Shown here: piece by piece, positions 1 to 9,590 of the stretch
Layout of the letters: each line of letters starts with the position of its first letter
How positions within the stretch are numbered: position 1 is the stretch's first letter
DNA from: Novosphingobium sp. Chol11
Lineage (GTDB): Bacteria; Pseudomonadota; Alphaproteobacteria; Sphingomonadales; Sphingomonadaceae
Reading direction: 5' to 3'
Assembly: GCF_900218065.1 (NCBI RefSeq)
Contig: NZ_OBMU01000001.1
Location: 786,035 to 850,034, forward strand
Length of the DNA: 64,000 bases
Program-made: the position numbers and the translations under genes
The notes under the pieces: generated by a model
Told to the model about the DNA's origin: nothing
Database searches by the model: none
Seen by the model: only the letters and a program-made list of their open reading frames with translations

Positions 1-405
1 ATGGCCGATGAAGCGCGTGCCTATTTCGACCATCGCGATACGACAGAGGCTGAACTGCAGGATCCACTTCGCCGCGTGTCTTTCGCTTGCGAATCCCTCA
101 AGGTCACGACCCGGCTGATGCACATCATCGCCTGGCTGCTCAGCCAGCGGGCGTGGCAACGTGGCGAAATCTCGGACGCGGACCTTGTGGACGAAAAATA
201 CCGTCTGGGCCGCGCAACGGAAACGGACCCGGACATTGCGGCCGCTTTCCCCTTTGCCGCCCGCGCCCTGATCGACGCTAGCCAGGAACTATATGGCCGC
301 GTCGCACGCCTGCAGGACCGGATGGATCATATGGCGCGTCCTCGGGGTCAGGTGGAAAGCAGCCCGGCGCGCGCGCTGATGGATCGCCTGAACACTGCCT
401 TTTAA
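1..405 (+). CDS. rcdA: RcdA-like protein (DUF1465), 5' truncated by window edge
   Basis: Resembles the DUF1465/RcdA family, whose Caulobacter member is an adaptor for ClpXP proteolysis of CtrA and other cell-cycle factors. The visible 134 residues start within the family's N-terminal helix and contain the conserved core CESLKVTTRLMHIIAWLL (about residues 30-47) followed by a helical region. Family members are usually around 160-180 residues and have extra sequence before the ADEARAYFD segment seen here, so the ATG at base 1 is probably an internal Met and the true start lies outside the window. The C-terminal tail is polar and probably flexible. The family call rests on remembered similarity. 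The role in CtrA degradation is inferred from Caulobacter and may differ in sphingomonads. Confidence 0.75.
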   Translation: MADEARAYFDHRDTTEAELQDPLRRVSFACESLKVTTRLMHIIAWLLSQRAWQRGEISDADLVDEKYRLGRATETDPDIAAAFPFAARALIDASQELYGRVARLQDRMDHMARPRGQVESSPARALMDRLNTAF

Positions 406-475
406 ACGGCAATCGCCCATCATCGGCCATCTTACAGGCTGGCGCTTCCTTTCTAACTTGGGCTAGACCGCTGAT

Positions 476-2524
476 ATGAATACGGGCTTGCGGCCTTGCC
501 GCCGCGTATCAGCCATGTCGCAAGCCTCCCGGCTTCTCCTCCTGCCTCTGCTTTTGGCGGCTCCTGTCGTGCACGCCCAGAGCGCCGAACCGCCCACGGG
601 GGCGGTCGATCAGGACCTGCCGCTTGACCCCATGCCCGACCTGGGTGTCGCATGGCCCGACCTTGGACAGGCTGATACCGTCACGTCCTTGCCGCCCGAT
701 CCCGTGGACGCTCCAGATATGGCCGGGCAAGCGGCTGATGCCGCCGTTCCGGACCCCGGTGATGAGGTGCCTGCCGAGGTCGCGGCCTTCGCGGACTCCG
801 GCGAAGAAAAGCGTTACTTGGTACAGCTCAATGGCGTGGAGCAGATCGCTGACCCGCAGTTCGACAGCCGGTTCAAACAATTATCGGTCCTGCGGGAAGG
901 CGAAGGGAAGCCTGCCAATATCGCCCAGATAAACAGGCGGATCAAGGAAGATAGCGAACTGCTCGAGCGGCTGTTGCGAGCCAAAGGCTATTATGCCGCG
1001 CGCGTCCGCAGTGCCATTTCCGTTTTGCCCGGCACTGAAGACCGGCTGGCTGTGCAGTTCGATATAGCAGCGGGTCCCCGTTATCAGCTTTCTTCGGTTG
1101 ATCTGCCGGGATTGAATGAGGCGGGCGAGCGCGAAGCGAAATTGCGCGAAGCCTTCGCTGTCCAGGTGGGCGATCCCGTCGATGCCGATGCGATCCTGGC
1201 GGGGCAGGCCTCCTTGTCGCTCGCGCTCAGCGAGAATGGCTTTCCCTTCGCCCGCGTCGGCGAACCGGAAGTGCGGATCGATCATGAAGAGCGCAAGGGA
1301 GAGCTGGATATCGTCGTTACACCCGGCGCCTACCGGACTTTCGGTTCGATCATCCTCAACAATGAAAAGCTCTTCAGCGCTCGTCATGTGGCGCGGATCG
1401 CCCGCTTCGAACGGGGCGATCCTTATAACATATCGGACGTCGAGGACCTGCGCGGCGCGATCGTCGCCACCGGGCTCATATCTTCGGTCACATTGACCCC
1501 CAAGGACGCTGGTGACGGAGAGCATGTCGACCTGGCGGTCGATGTACGCCCAGCACCGTTGCGGACCATTGCGGGCGAATTGGGCTATGGCACCGGAGAA
1601 GGCTATCGTGCCGCCGTCAGCTGGCAGCACCGTAACCTGTTCCCGCCCGAAGGTGCCGTCACATTGCGCGGTGTTCTGGGAACGCAGGAGCAGACAGCAT
1701 CCTTCACCTACCGGCGTAACAATTTCCGGGAGCGCGATCATGTGCTGACCGGACTTGTGTCGATCAGCAACATCAAGCGCGACGCCTATGACGCCCGCAC
1801 GATCACCCTCTCCGGGGCGCTCGAACGGCAAACCAACATCCTCTTCCAGAAAAAATGGGTGTGGCGGGTCGGAGCAGAACTGATCGCATCCGACGAAAAG
1901 GATGCGTTCAGCGGCGGGAACCGGCGAACCTTCCTGATCGGAGCAGTGCCGCTCAGCCTGACCTATGATGGCAGCGACGATCTGCTCAACCCCAGCCGGG
2001 GCTTCCGCCTGGGCGGCCGGTTCAGTCCTGAGCTGTCCTTCCAGAACGGCACCTTCGGCTATTCCCGGGTGCAGATCGACGGCAGCGTCTATCAGCCGAT
2101 GACTGAGCGCGTGGTCCTGGCGGCGCGCGCCCGCTTCGGCACCATATTGGGTTCGACGGTCGACCGGATTGCGCCGTCGCGCCGTTTCTACGCAGGCGGC
2201 GGCGCTTCGGTCAGGGGCTATGGCTATCAGGATATCGGCCCACGCGACGCGAACAACGATCCGATCGGCGGCAAGAGCCTGGCCGAATTCTCGCTGGAGT
2301 CACGCGTCCGTTTCGGCAATTTCGGCGTCGTGCCCTTCATAGACGCAGGCAACATCTCCACCAGCTTCCTGCCGCGTTTCCGCGACTTGCGCATCGGGGC
2401 GGGCTTGGGCCTTCGCTATTATAGCAGCTTCGGCCCGATACGGATCGATGTCGGTACGCCGTTGAACCCGCAAAAGGGTGATCCCCGCGTCGCTGTCTAT
2501 GTGTCCTTGGGCCAGGCTTTCTGA
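476..2524 (+). CDS. tamA: TamA-like outer membrane assembly protein (Omp85 family)
   Basis: Omp85-family outer-membrane protein that, with TamB, helps insert or export outer-membrane and surface proteins. A signal peptide is visible (hydrophobic run ending VVHA). After it comes an acidic, proline-rich linker, then POTRA-like domains at about residues 110-350, then a 16-strand-type beta-barrel ending in the aromatic C-terminus YVSLGQAF, typical of BAM-inserted barrels. The FYAGGGASVRGYGYQ segment matches the conserved L6 VRGY motif. The first ATG is at 476, but an in-frame ATG at 515 would give a standard 21-residue signal peptide. Neither has a clear Shine-Dalgarno sequence. The stop codon overlaps the next start (TGATG), so it is coupled to tamB. 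Confidence 0.9.
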   Translation: MNTGLRPCRRVSAMSQASRLLLLPLLLAAPVVHAQSAEPPTGAVDQDLPLDPMPDLGVAWPDLGQADTVTSLPPDPVDAPDMAGQAADAAVPDPGDEVPAEVAAFADSGEEKRYLVQLNGVEQIADPQFDSRFKQLSVLREGEGKPANIAQINRRIKEDSELLERLLRAKGYYAARVRSAISVLPGTEDRLAVQFDIAAGPRYQLSSVDLPGLNEAGEREAKLREAFAVQVGDPVDADAILAGQASLSLALSENGFPFARVGEPEVRIDHEERKGELDIVVTPGAYRTFGSIILNNEKLFSARHVARIARFERGDPYNISDVEDLRGAIVATGLISSVTLTPKDAGDGEHVDLAVDVRPAPLRTIAGELGYGTGEGYRAAVSWQHRNLFPPEGAVTLRGVLGTQEQTASFTYRRNNFRERDHVLTGLVSISNIKRDAYDARTITLSGALERQTNILFQKKWVWRVGAELIASDEKDAFSGGNRRTFLIGAVPLSLTYDGSDDLLNPSRGFRLGGRFSPELSFQNGTFGYSRVQIDGSVYQPMTERVVLAARARFGTILGSTVDRIAPSRRFYAGGGASVRGYGYQDIGPRDANNDPIGGKSLAEFSLESRVRFGNFGVVPFIDAGNISTSFLPRFRDLRIGAGLGLRYYSSFGPIRIDVGTPLNPQKGDPRVAVYVSLGQAF

Positions 2525-5500
2525 TGGCGGAGGGGGATATCCAGCAGCCCCTGCGGCGGCACCGCGCATGGGACGGTCCGTGGCAGCGCTGGATTACCGG
2601 GCTGCTGGCCGTGCTGGTCGTCATATCGGCAGCAGCGCTTATATGGCTGGACACGTCGGCGGGGCACCGCTTTCTCATTACGCGTATCGACAAGATCAGC
2701 CCGCCGTCGGGTTTGCGCATCCATGTCGATCGGATCGAAGGCAGCATCTATCGCCGGGCCATTCTGCATGGCGTGACGCTTGCAGACCCGAACGGCGCTT
2801 TTTTAACGGCGCCGCGGGTAGAGCTGGACTGGTGGCCGCTGGCGTGGCTGTCAAACCGTCTGGATATCGATCGGCTCAATATACCGGCTGCAACGCTGCA
2901 CAAGCTGCCCCGCCTCAACCCCGCCAAGCAGCAAGGCCCCATCCTCCCAAGCTTCGACATCCGGTTGATGCAGTTTTCGGTCGGGCGGCTGACCATTAAT
3001 GACAGCATCAGCGGCAAGGTGCAGCAGGCAACCATTTCCGGCGATGCCGACATCAGGGGGCGGAGGGCCGTCATCGATCTTTCCGCGCGCGTATTAGGGC
3101 AGGAGGACGCGATAAACCTCGCGCTCGACAGTCGGCCCGACGATGACCGGTTCGATCTGGATGTGACGGTGAACGCCCCATCGGGTGGCGTTCTGGCGAA
3201 CCTGGCAGGGCTGCGGCAGGACGGCAACCTGCGAGTTCGGGGGAAGGGGAGCTGGACCCGCTGGGACGGGCGCTTGTCCGGCACGCTGGACAGCGAACCG
3301 GCGATCGACCTCATGTTGGCGGCGCGCAGCGGCACCTATTCAGCAACGGGATCGATCGAGGCGCAGGCGATAGCGGGCAAGGGATTGGTACAGCGCCTGT
3401 CCGCACCGCGCCTTTCAATAGAAGCTAGGGGGTCTCTGACAAACCGGATCGTTGACGGCAAGCTGTCGCTGCGATCGGAGGCGATGCAGTTGAATGCCGA
3501 TGGGGCGCTCGACCTACGCAACTCCGCGTTCGACAATCTGCTGATCGATGTGAGCCTTGTCCGGCCCCCGGCTTTGCTGAAGTCGATGCGCGGGCGGGAC
3601 GTCACTGCCCGCGTACGGCTTGACGGTCCCTTCGCCGGGTATGGCTACGAGTATCTGCTAAGGGCTCGGCAGCTGGCTTTCGACCGCACCCTGATCAGCG
3701 ACGTCCGCGCCGAAGGCAAAGGGCGCAAGGCTGCCAATGCGCCGTTGCTCATCCCCGTCCATTTGCGCGCCCGGCGACTGGATGGACAGGGGGAGCTTGT
3801 CGAAGGCATCGTCCGCAATTTCGTGCTCGACGGTGTGCTGCAGATCAAGGGCCAGCAACTCATCAGCAATCCCATGCCGATCCGCTCCGACAAGCTGAGC
3901 GGCAAGCTCGTCATGCTCGCGGACCTCAAGACCGGGCGCTATGATTTTGGTCTGGATGGGCAGATACGCGGCTTGGCCATTCGCGGCCTCGGCATCGTGG
4001 ACCTGACCTCCAAGTTACGCGCGGTGCCGGGGAAGAACGGTGCTTTTGGTTTGAGCGGGACTGCGATGGCGCGGATGCGCCGGTTGGACAACAGCTTCCT
4101 GCGCAGCTTGGGCGGAGGCCTTCCCGTGGTAAAGAGCGGCCTTTCGCTCGCGCCGGACAAGCGACTGATGTTCACGGGCTTGCGTCTGGAAGCGCCGTTG
4201 CTCAGCCTTTCCGCCAATGGCTACCGGCGCCCCGACAGGAGTTTCCATTTCGAGGGCAGTGGAACCCACAAGCAATATGGGCCTTTGCGTCTGACGCTGG
4301 ACGGCAAGATCGAACAGCCGACGATCGATCTGCTGCTGGATCGGCCGCTGGACGCGCTGGGCGTCGCGGGGATGCGGGCGCATCTCGTGCCGGACAGCGC
4401 CGGTTATCAGTTTACGGCCCAAGGCGGCTCGACGCTTGGCCCCTTCACCGGTGCTGGCCAGATCCTGCTGCCGCGCGGAGGCCAGGCGGTAGTGAGAGTG
4501 GCAAAGCTCGCGGTATCCGGTGTCGTGGCAAGCGGTGATCTGCGCCCGGTGACTGGCGGTCTTGAAGGGCAGCTGAATGTTGCCGGGCCTGTCAAGGGAA
4601 GTATCGCGTTCGCGCCGATCAACGCTGTCCAGCAACTGGTTTTGAAACTCGACGCCACAGACGCCAGCTTTGACGGGCCAACGGCCATCGCCGTCCGCCG
4701 TGGCAAGCTGGATGCGACCGTCCTGCTTGACCCGTCGGGAACGTCGATCAACGCGGTGATGCAAGCCAGGGGACTGCGTGTTGGTGGCGCCCTGATCGGC
4801 AGATTGGCTGCCAATGCAGACCTGAAGGGCGGCTATGGCACTGTAAAGGCCAGCCTGTCAGGACAGCGCGGGCGCCTTTTCGACCTTCAGGGCGAAGCGA
4901 AGGTGGAACCAGATCGTATCCGTGTCGCGGCTCGCGGGACGATCGACAAGCGCCCGATCCGACTGACGCGGTCAGCGCTGTTGACCCGCAGCGCGGACGG
5001 CTGGCGGCTGTCTCCGGTGACCATCAGCTATGCGGGCGGCTCGCTGCAATTGGGTGGAGAACTGAGCGGGCAAACGACCCGGATCGAAAGCCGTGTGCAA
5101 AAGCTCCCTCTTTCGCTGCTGGATATCGTCTATGACGATCTTGGCCTTGGGGGGACAGCCACGGGCTCGCTGACCTATGTTCACAGCCGTGGCGGCATGC
5201 CGAGCGGCAAGGCGGAACTGCGCGTCCGGAGCTTGTCGCGGTCGGGATTGTCCCTCAGTTCCCGTCCGGTGGACGCGGGGATCAACGCCGTTCTCATGCC
5301 GGACGGGTTGGCGGCACGCATGCTGTTCGCAGCCGATGGCCAGACGATCGGAAGGGCTCAGGTGCTGCTGACGCCGCTTGGCACGCAGGGAAGCCTTGTC
5401 GATCGGCTCAATAGCGCGCCGCTGTTCGGGCAGCTTCGATTGAGGGGCGCCGCTGATACCCTTTGGCGGCTGACCGGGGTCGAGATCGTGGACATATCCG

Positions 5501-6699
5501 GACCCGTGAGCGTGTCTGCCGATGCGCGGGGTACGCTGGGCAATCCGGTCATCACCGGGGCGCTTGCAACGGATAGTGCAGCGATAACCAGCGCGGTCAC
5601 CGGCATGCGGCTGCACGATGTGCAGGCGCGGGGAAGATTTTCGGGCGCGCAACTTGTCATGTCCAGCTTCACCGCTACCGCCAAGAATGGCGGCATCGTG
5701 ACAGGTACGGGCAGCTTCACTTTTGCCGGGATCGCGGGCGTCGGCATGAATTTGCGCCTGCAGGCGGAAAACGCCGCGCTGCTGGAGCGGGATGACATAG
5801 CCGCGACTGTCACTGGCCCGATCACTCTGCATTCGGATGGCGTCAACGGCACCATCGGTGGTGATCTGCTGCTCAACCGCAGCCGCTTCACGCTCGGGCG
5901 CGCGGCCGCCATCGCTCAAATCCCCGAGTTGCGAGTGACAGAGGTCAACCGCAATGGGGAAGAAGTCGAGCGCCCTCGCGCAAGTCGGCCATGGGCTATG
6001 GCGGTCAAGGCCCGTGCGCGAAATCGCCTGACGGTCAGGGGACTGGGGCTGGACAGCGAGTGGCGCGCCAACCTGGACATCGGGGGAACCGTTACCAGCC
6101 CGGCGATCTCTGGCACGGCAGAGTTGATCCGGGGTGGCTACACTTTCGCCGGGCGCCGTTTTGAATTGCGCGAAGGCAAGATCCAGTTCGACGGCCGCAC
6201 GCCCGCTAATCCGACGCTCGATATCGATGCCGAGGCAGACGTCAGCGACCTCAAGGCGATGATCCATGTGGGTGGAACCGGCCTGAAACCCGACATCAGT
6301 TTCACCAGCATGCCCGCTTTGCCGCAGGACGAACTGCTGTCCCGCATTCTGTTCGGGACCTCGATCACCAATCTTTCCGCGCCAGAAGCATTGCAACTCG
6401 CATCGGCCGTCGGATCGTTGCAGGGCGAAGGCGGGCTCGATCCGATCAATGCCGTGCGCAAGGCCGCGGGGTTGGATCGCCTGAGGATCATCGCGGCCGA
6501 TCCTACGCAGGGGCAGGGAACCTCCATCGCGGCGGGGAAATATCTGACGCGCAAGACCTATGTCGAACTTATCACCGACGGCCAAGGCTACTCAGCGACG
6601 CGCATAGAATATCAGGTGACACGTTGGCTTTCCCTGCTCGCAGCGATCTCTACGCTTGGACGAGAGAGCGCAAATGTGCGCATTTCGAAAGACTATTGA
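2524..6699 (+). CDS. tamB: TamB-like translocation/assembly module protein (DUF490)
   Basis: Large inner-membrane-anchored periplasmic protein of the AsmA/TamB superfamily, the partner of TamA and proposed to bridge inner and outer membranes, possibly moving phospholipids as well as outer-membrane proteins. A single N-terminal membrane anchor lies at about residues 22-43, followed by some 1,300 residues of repetitive beta-rich sequence. The C-terminal DUF490 region carries the typical SRILFGTSITNLSAPEA and SATRIEYQVTRWLS segments. Its length of 1,391 residues is normal for the family. The start codon shares one base with the tamA stop, which indicates translational coupling and a shared function. 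Confidence 0.92.
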   Translation: MAEGDIQQPLRRHRAWDGPWQRWITGLLAVLVVISAAALIWLDTSAGHRFLITRIDKISPPSGLRIHVDRIEGSIYRRAILHGVTLADPNGAFLTAPRVELDWWPLAWLSNRLDIDRLNIPAATLHKLPRLNPAKQQGPILPSFDIRLMQFSVGRLTINDSISGKVQQATISGDADIRGRRAVIDLSARVLGQEDAINLALDSRPDDDRFDLDVTVNAPSGGVLANLAGLRQDGNLRVRGKGSWTRWDGRLSGTLDSEPAIDLMLAARSGTYSATGSIEAQAIAGKGLVQRLSAPRLSIEARGSLTNRIVDGKLSLRSEAMQLNADGALDLRNSAFDNLLIDVSLVRPPALLKSMRGRDVTARVRLDGPFAGYGYEYLLRARQLAFDRTLISDVRAEGKGRKAANAPLLIPVHLRARRLDGQGELVEGIVRNFVLDGVLQIKGQQLISNPMPIRSDKLSGKLVMLADLKTGRYDFGLDGQIRGLAIRGLGIVDLTSKLRAVPGKNGAFGLSGTAMARMRRLDNSFLRSLGGGLPVVKSGLSLAPDKRLMFTGLRLEAPLLSLSANGYRRPDRSFHFEGSGTHKQYGPLRLTLDGKIEQPTIDLLLDRPLDALGVAGMRAHLVPDSAGYQFTAQGGSTLGPFTGAGQILLPRGGQAVVRVAKLAVSGVVASGDLRPVTGGLEGQLNVAGPVKGSIAFAPINAVQQLVLKLDATDASFDGPTAIAVRRGKLDATVLLDPSGTSINAVMQARGLRVGGALIGRLAANADLKGGYGTVKASLSGQRGRLFDLQGEAKVEPDRIRVAARGTIDKRPIRLTRSALLTRSADGWRLSPVTISYAGGSLQLGGELSGQTTRIESRVQKLPLSLLDIVYDDLGLGGTATGSLTYVHSRGGMPSGKAELRVRSLSRSGLSLSSRPVDAGINAVLMPDGLAARMLFAADGQTIGRAQVLLTPLGTQGSLVDRLNSAPLFGQLRLRGAADTLWRLTGVEIVDISGPVSVSADARGTLGNPVITGALATDSAAITSAVTGMRLHDVQARGRFSGAQLVMSSFTATAKNGGIVTGTGSFTFAGIAGVGMNLRLQAENAALLERDDIAATVTGPITLHSDGVNGTIGGDLLLNRSRFTLGRAAAIAQIPELRVTEVNRNGEEVERPRASRPWAMAVKARARNRLTVRGLGLDSEWRANLDIGGTVTSPAISGTAELIRGGYTFAGRRFELREGKIQFDGRTPANPTLDIDAEADVSDLKAMIHVGGTGLKPDISFTSMPALPQDELLSRILFGTSITNLSAPEALQLASAVGSLQGEGGLDPINAVRKAAGLDRLRIIAADPTQGQGTSIAAGKYLTRKTYVELITDGQGYSATRIEYQVTRWLSLLAAISTLGRESANVRISKDY

Positions 6700-6804
6700 G
6701 TTCGGGGCGACACCGATTTCGTTGCCCAAATGCCACATTTTCAGCCGTTTATCTTGGGTTCATGAAACCATGAGCTGTGCTTGGGACTTCCAGCACTTCC
6801 TCCT

Positions 6805-6813
6805 GAAGGAGGT
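6805..6813 (+). promoter_or_regulatory. Strong Shine-Dalgarno deciding the start of the small barrel protein
   Basis: GAAGGAGGT lies 8 bases before the ATG at 6822, so that ATG is preferred over the in-frame GTG at 6816 and the ATG at 6834. Its near-perfect match to the anti-SD sequence suggests high expression. Confidence 0.7.
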
Positions 6814-6821
6814 GAGTGACA

Positions 6822-7487
6822 ATGGAGTACCCTATGCGGAAAATAATGGTCGCAACCCTGCTGGCCGGATCGGCCGTAGCCGCTCCCGCCCTGGCCCAGG
6901 ATGCTGGAGCCACTTTCGCCGGGCCCCGGGTCGAAGCGATTTTAGGCTATGACCATACCGGCGCGGGCAGCAGCGTGGACAATGACAATGGCGATGATGA
7001 CCAGTCGATCGATGGCCTGCTCTATGGCGTCGGCGCCGGTTATGACTTCAACCTTGGCAGCGCCGTCGTAGGTGTTGAAGGCGAATTCACCGACTCTACT
7101 GCCAAGAGCAGCCGGAATCCTTTCACCGACCAGTTCGGCTTTGGCCGGGTCAGCCAAGGGCGTGACCTCTACATCGGCGCGCGCGCGGGTATTCTCGCCA
7201 GCCCCAACACGCTCGTCTATGTGAAGGGTGGCTACACCAACACCAAGTTGAACGTGCTCGCAGGCGACACCAATCAGTCAACCGACACGGCATTCAAGCT
7301 CGACGGCTGGCGGGTCGGCGGTGGCGTTGAGCGCGCGTTCAACGAAAACATGTTCGGCAAGCTGGAATATCGTTACTCGAAATATGACAGCGCTCATATC
7401 GACTTTGTAAATGGCGCGACAAGCAGCGAGTTCGATATCGATACTGACCGTCATCAGGTCGTAGCCAGCGTAGGCTGGCGCTTCTGA
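6822..7487 (+). CDS. Small outer membrane beta-barrel protein (OmpA/Omp25 type)
   Basis: An exported protein of about 221 residues. It has a signal peptide ending in PALAQ and a body of alternating aromatic/polar strands typical of 8-stranded outer-membrane barrels (porin-family/OmpW-Omp25 type). Recognisable strands include YGVGAGYDFNLGSAVVGVEG, YIGARAGILASPNTLVYVKG and MFGKLEYRYSKYDS, and the C-terminus VVASVGWRF ends in Phe as expected for BAM recognition. A charged acidic loop (DNDNGDDDQS) follows the first strand. No peptidoglycan-binding OmpA domain is present. The gene is monocistronic, with a strong SD before it and a hairpin after it. The family is clear, but the specific function is unknown. 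Confidence 0.85.
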   Translation: MEYPMRKIMVATLLAGSAVAAPALAQDAGATFAGPRVEAILGYDHTGAGSSVDNDNGDDDQSIDGLLYGVGAGYDFNLGSAVVGVEGEFTDSTAKSSRNPFTDQFGFGRVSQGRDLYIGARAGILASPNTLVYVKGGYTNTKLNVLAGDTNQSTDTAFKLDGWRVGGGVERAFNENMFGKLEYRYSKYDSAHIDFVNGATSSEFDIDTDRHQVVASVGWRF

Positions 7488-7493
7488 CGGGGA

Positions 7494-7521
7494 GGGAGGA
7501 CTGGCTTTGGCCGGTCCTCCC
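7494..7521. terminator. Bidirectional hairpin between the barrel gene and pyrF
   Basis: GGGAGGAC ... GTCCTCCC forms an 8-bp stem, extended inward by TGGC/GCCG pairing with one G-U. It lies between two convergent genes. There is no strong T tract on either side, so it may act in both directions or stabilise 3' ends. Confidence 0.55.
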
Positions 7522-7535
7522 ATCTCACCACTCTC

Positions 7536-8210
7536 TTACAATGTTGCTTCGATCTCTCGTGCAGCCTGATCCGGATTTTCCGCCAAGCTGATGGGCCTGC
7601 CCACGACGAGGATCGACGCGCCACGATCCAGAGCTTCTCGCGGCGTCACGGCGCGCTTCTGGTCGCCCATGGCCCCTCCTTGCGGACGCACGCCTGGCAC
7701 CACAAAATATCCGTCGGCCCAGGCCCGTTTCGCAAGCGCGACTTCTTCCCCCGAACAGACGATGCCGTCCAACCCGGCACTTCGCGCAAGATCGGCGAGG
7801 CGCGCCACCTGATCTTCCGCCCTGCCGCCGACACCGATGTCCTGAAGGTCACTGTTGTCGAGGCTGGTAAGGACGGTGACTGCCACCACCTTCGTATTGA
7901 TGCCCGCCGCCGCCTTTGCATCCTCCAGCATGGCGCGGCCGCCGGCCGCATGCACGGTGAGGATCGCTGGCTCCAGCCCGTTGAGCGCCTGCACGGCCTT
8001 TGCCACCGTGTTGGGGATGTCATGAAGCTTGAGGTCGAGGAAGATCGGGAGGTCAAACTTCATCATCTCCCGCACGCCATGATGGCCATGCGCGCAGAAA
8101 AATTCGAGCCCCAGCTTCAACCCGCCCACATGTCCACGTACGCGCCCGGCCAAATCCTGGGCTTTGCTGAGGTCGGGGGTGTCTATGGCGACGTAGATGG
8201 GGCTGCTCAT
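7536..8210 (-). CDS. pyrF: Orotidine 5'-phosphate decarboxylase
   Basis: Catalyses the last step of de novo UMP synthesis, OMP to UMP plus CO2, in the cytosol. The TIM-barrel signature DLKLHDIPNT (residues 59-68) carries the catalytic Asp-x-Lys-x-x-Asp set, with Lys61 and Asp64. Asp10 and Lys32 match the other substrate-site residues. The phosphate-binding GVRPQG and the final IVVGRPIS segments are present. The length of 224 residues is standard for the bacterial PyrF1 type. Its ATG overlaps the stop of the upstream LapA-domain gene by four bases, so the two are co-transcribed and coupled. Confidence 0.95.
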   Translation of the reverse strand: MSSPIYVAIDTPDLSKAQDLAGRVRGHVGGLKLGLEFFCAHGHHGVREMMKFDLPIFLDLKLHDIPNTVAKAVQALNGLEPAILTVHAAGGRAMLEDAKAAAGINTKVVAVTVLTSLDNSDLQDIGVGGRAEDQVARLADLARSAGLDGIVCSGEEVALAKRAWADGYFVVPGVRPQGGAMGDQKRAVTPREALDRGASILVVGRPISLAENPDQAAREIEATL

Positions 8211-8542
8211 GCTGTTCCTGTGGCAGGGTGGGAAGGTGAGGCGGTCGTAAGATGGTCAGCGGTGTCGCTGGGCAGGGAAGCAGGCGCCGCCGTCGCGGTC
8301 GCCGCCACAAGGGCACGCTCGGTATTTTCCAGCTTCCGCTTCATCCGCCAGCGCGTTGTGCGTGCCATGATCCAGAAGGGAAGGCACCCCGCGAGAAATG
8401 CGATCAGGATGGGAAACCAGATACGTGTCTCCCAAACTATGTCACCCCAAATCTTGATTTCGGTGGGCCGGTTGTTCGCCTTGCAAAAAAGGGCGATCGC
8501 GACGGCCAAGACAACCCAGAAGGCAGTCCGTAGGAATTGCAT
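8207..8542 (-). CDS. LapA-domain (DUF1049) inner membrane protein
   Basis: Small membrane protein of 111 residues with two transmembrane helices: about residues 4-20 (FWVVLAVAIALFCKANN) and about 42-60 (WFPILIAFLAGCLPFWIMA). A basic segment RWRMKRKLE and a disordered Ala/Thr-rich tail follow. This two-helix layout followed by basic residues is that of the LapA/DUF1049 family, linked to lipopolysaccharide assembly in enterobacteria. It overlaps pyrF by four bases. The role in this organism is inferred only from the family name. Confidence 0.7.
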   Translation of the reverse strand: MQFLRTAFWVVLAVAIALFCKANNRPTEIKIWGDIVWETRIWFPILIAFLAGCLPFWIMARTTRWRMKRKLENTERALVAATATAAPASLPSDTADHLTTASPSHPATGTA

Positions 8543-8708
8543 TCGGCATGTCCTTTAGCTGCTGATCCGGTCAGCTTAGGCCATTTCGGCGCAGTTCGAA
8601 AGCGCCTCGTCGGATTTACCGGCATCATGCGAAGGGAAGATGCGCTGCGCGATCCCGGAACCCTTGTGCCGGGCTGCGCATTTTTCTCGATGGCAAGGAG
8701 GTTGAAAC

Positions 8709-9587
8709 ATGGCGGCGCGTGCATATTGGCAGGGGCAGATCAGGCTTGCTCTCGTCTCCATTCCCGTTGAAATCTACGCTGCCACCAAGTCTGGCGCGCA
8801 GATCGCCTTCCACCAGATCCATGAACCCAGCGGCAAGCGGGTGCGATATGAAAAAACGGTGCCCGGACTGGGGCCAGTGAAGCCCGAGGACATCGTCAAA
8901 GGCTTTGAGGTCAGCAAGGGCGACTATGTCCTGCTCCAGCCGGACGAGATCGAAGCGGTGAAGCTGGAGAGCAAGAAGACGCTGGAACTGACCCAGTTTG
9001 TCGATGCCGACGAGATCGACGTTCTCTATTATGAACGGCCCTATTATGTCGTGCCCGCCGACGATCTTGCCGAGGAAGCCTTTGTCGTCCTGCGGGAAGC
9101 TTTGCGCCGGGCGAGGAAAGTCGGATTGGGCCAGCTTGCGATGCGCGGGCGGGAATATATCGTTTCGTTGAAACCATGCGGACGCGGAATGGTGCTGGAG
9201 ACGCTCCGATATGCCGATGAGGTCAACAAGGCCCAATCCTATTTCCGTGAAATAGACGATGTAAAGCCCGACCCGGAACTGCTCGACCTGGCCGAGGCGC
9301 TCATTGAAAAGAAGACGGCGCCGTTCAAGCCGGACAGCTTTCACGACCGCTATGTCGATGCGCTCGAAAGGCTTATCGACAAGAAGAAGAAGGCCAAGGG
9401 TCGCCGCATCATCGAGGATGAGGACGAAGCGCCTGCCAAGCGCAGCGGCAATGTGATCGACCTGATGGCCGCGCTCAAGAAATCTGTCGATAGCGGCGCG
9501 AAAGGCGCGGCGGCAAAGCCTGCGGCAAAGAAACCGGCGGCCCGGCGGAGCTCTGCTACCAAGGCTCGCGCGCGCAAGCGGGCCTGA
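8709..9587 (+). CDS. ku: Ku protein, non-homologous end joining
   Basis: Bacterial Ku homodimer subunit that encircles double-strand DNA ends and recruits LigD. The N-terminal family signature AARAYWQGQIRLALVSIPVE and the beta-barrel core (EKTVPGLGPVKPEDIVKGFE; YYVVPADD) are intact. The C-terminus is a long lysine/alanine-rich basic tail (about residues 235-292), which in other bacteria binds DNA and modulates threading. A good AAGGAGG sits before the ATG. The stop is only 4 bases from ligD, so the two form an operon. Length is normal. Confidence 0.95.
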   Translation: MAARAYWQGQIRLALVSIPVEIYAATKSGAQIAFHQIHEPSGKRVRYEKTVPGLGPVKPEDIVKGFEVSKGDYVLLQPDEIEAVKLESKKTLELTQFVDADEIDVLYYERPYYVVPADDLAEEAFVVLREALRRARKVGLGQLAMRGREYIVSLKPCGRGMVLETLRYADEVNKAQSYFREIDDVKPDPELLDLAEALIEKKTAPFKPDSFHDRYVDALERLIDKKKKAKGRRIIEDEDEAPAKRSGNVIDLMAALKKSVDSGAKGAAAKPAAKKPAARRSSATKARARKRA

Positions 9588-9590
9588 TAT

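Noticed and set aside
8657..8690. EcfG-type general-stress promoter before ku
   Set aside because: A GGAAC is present but no CGTT at the proper spacing.
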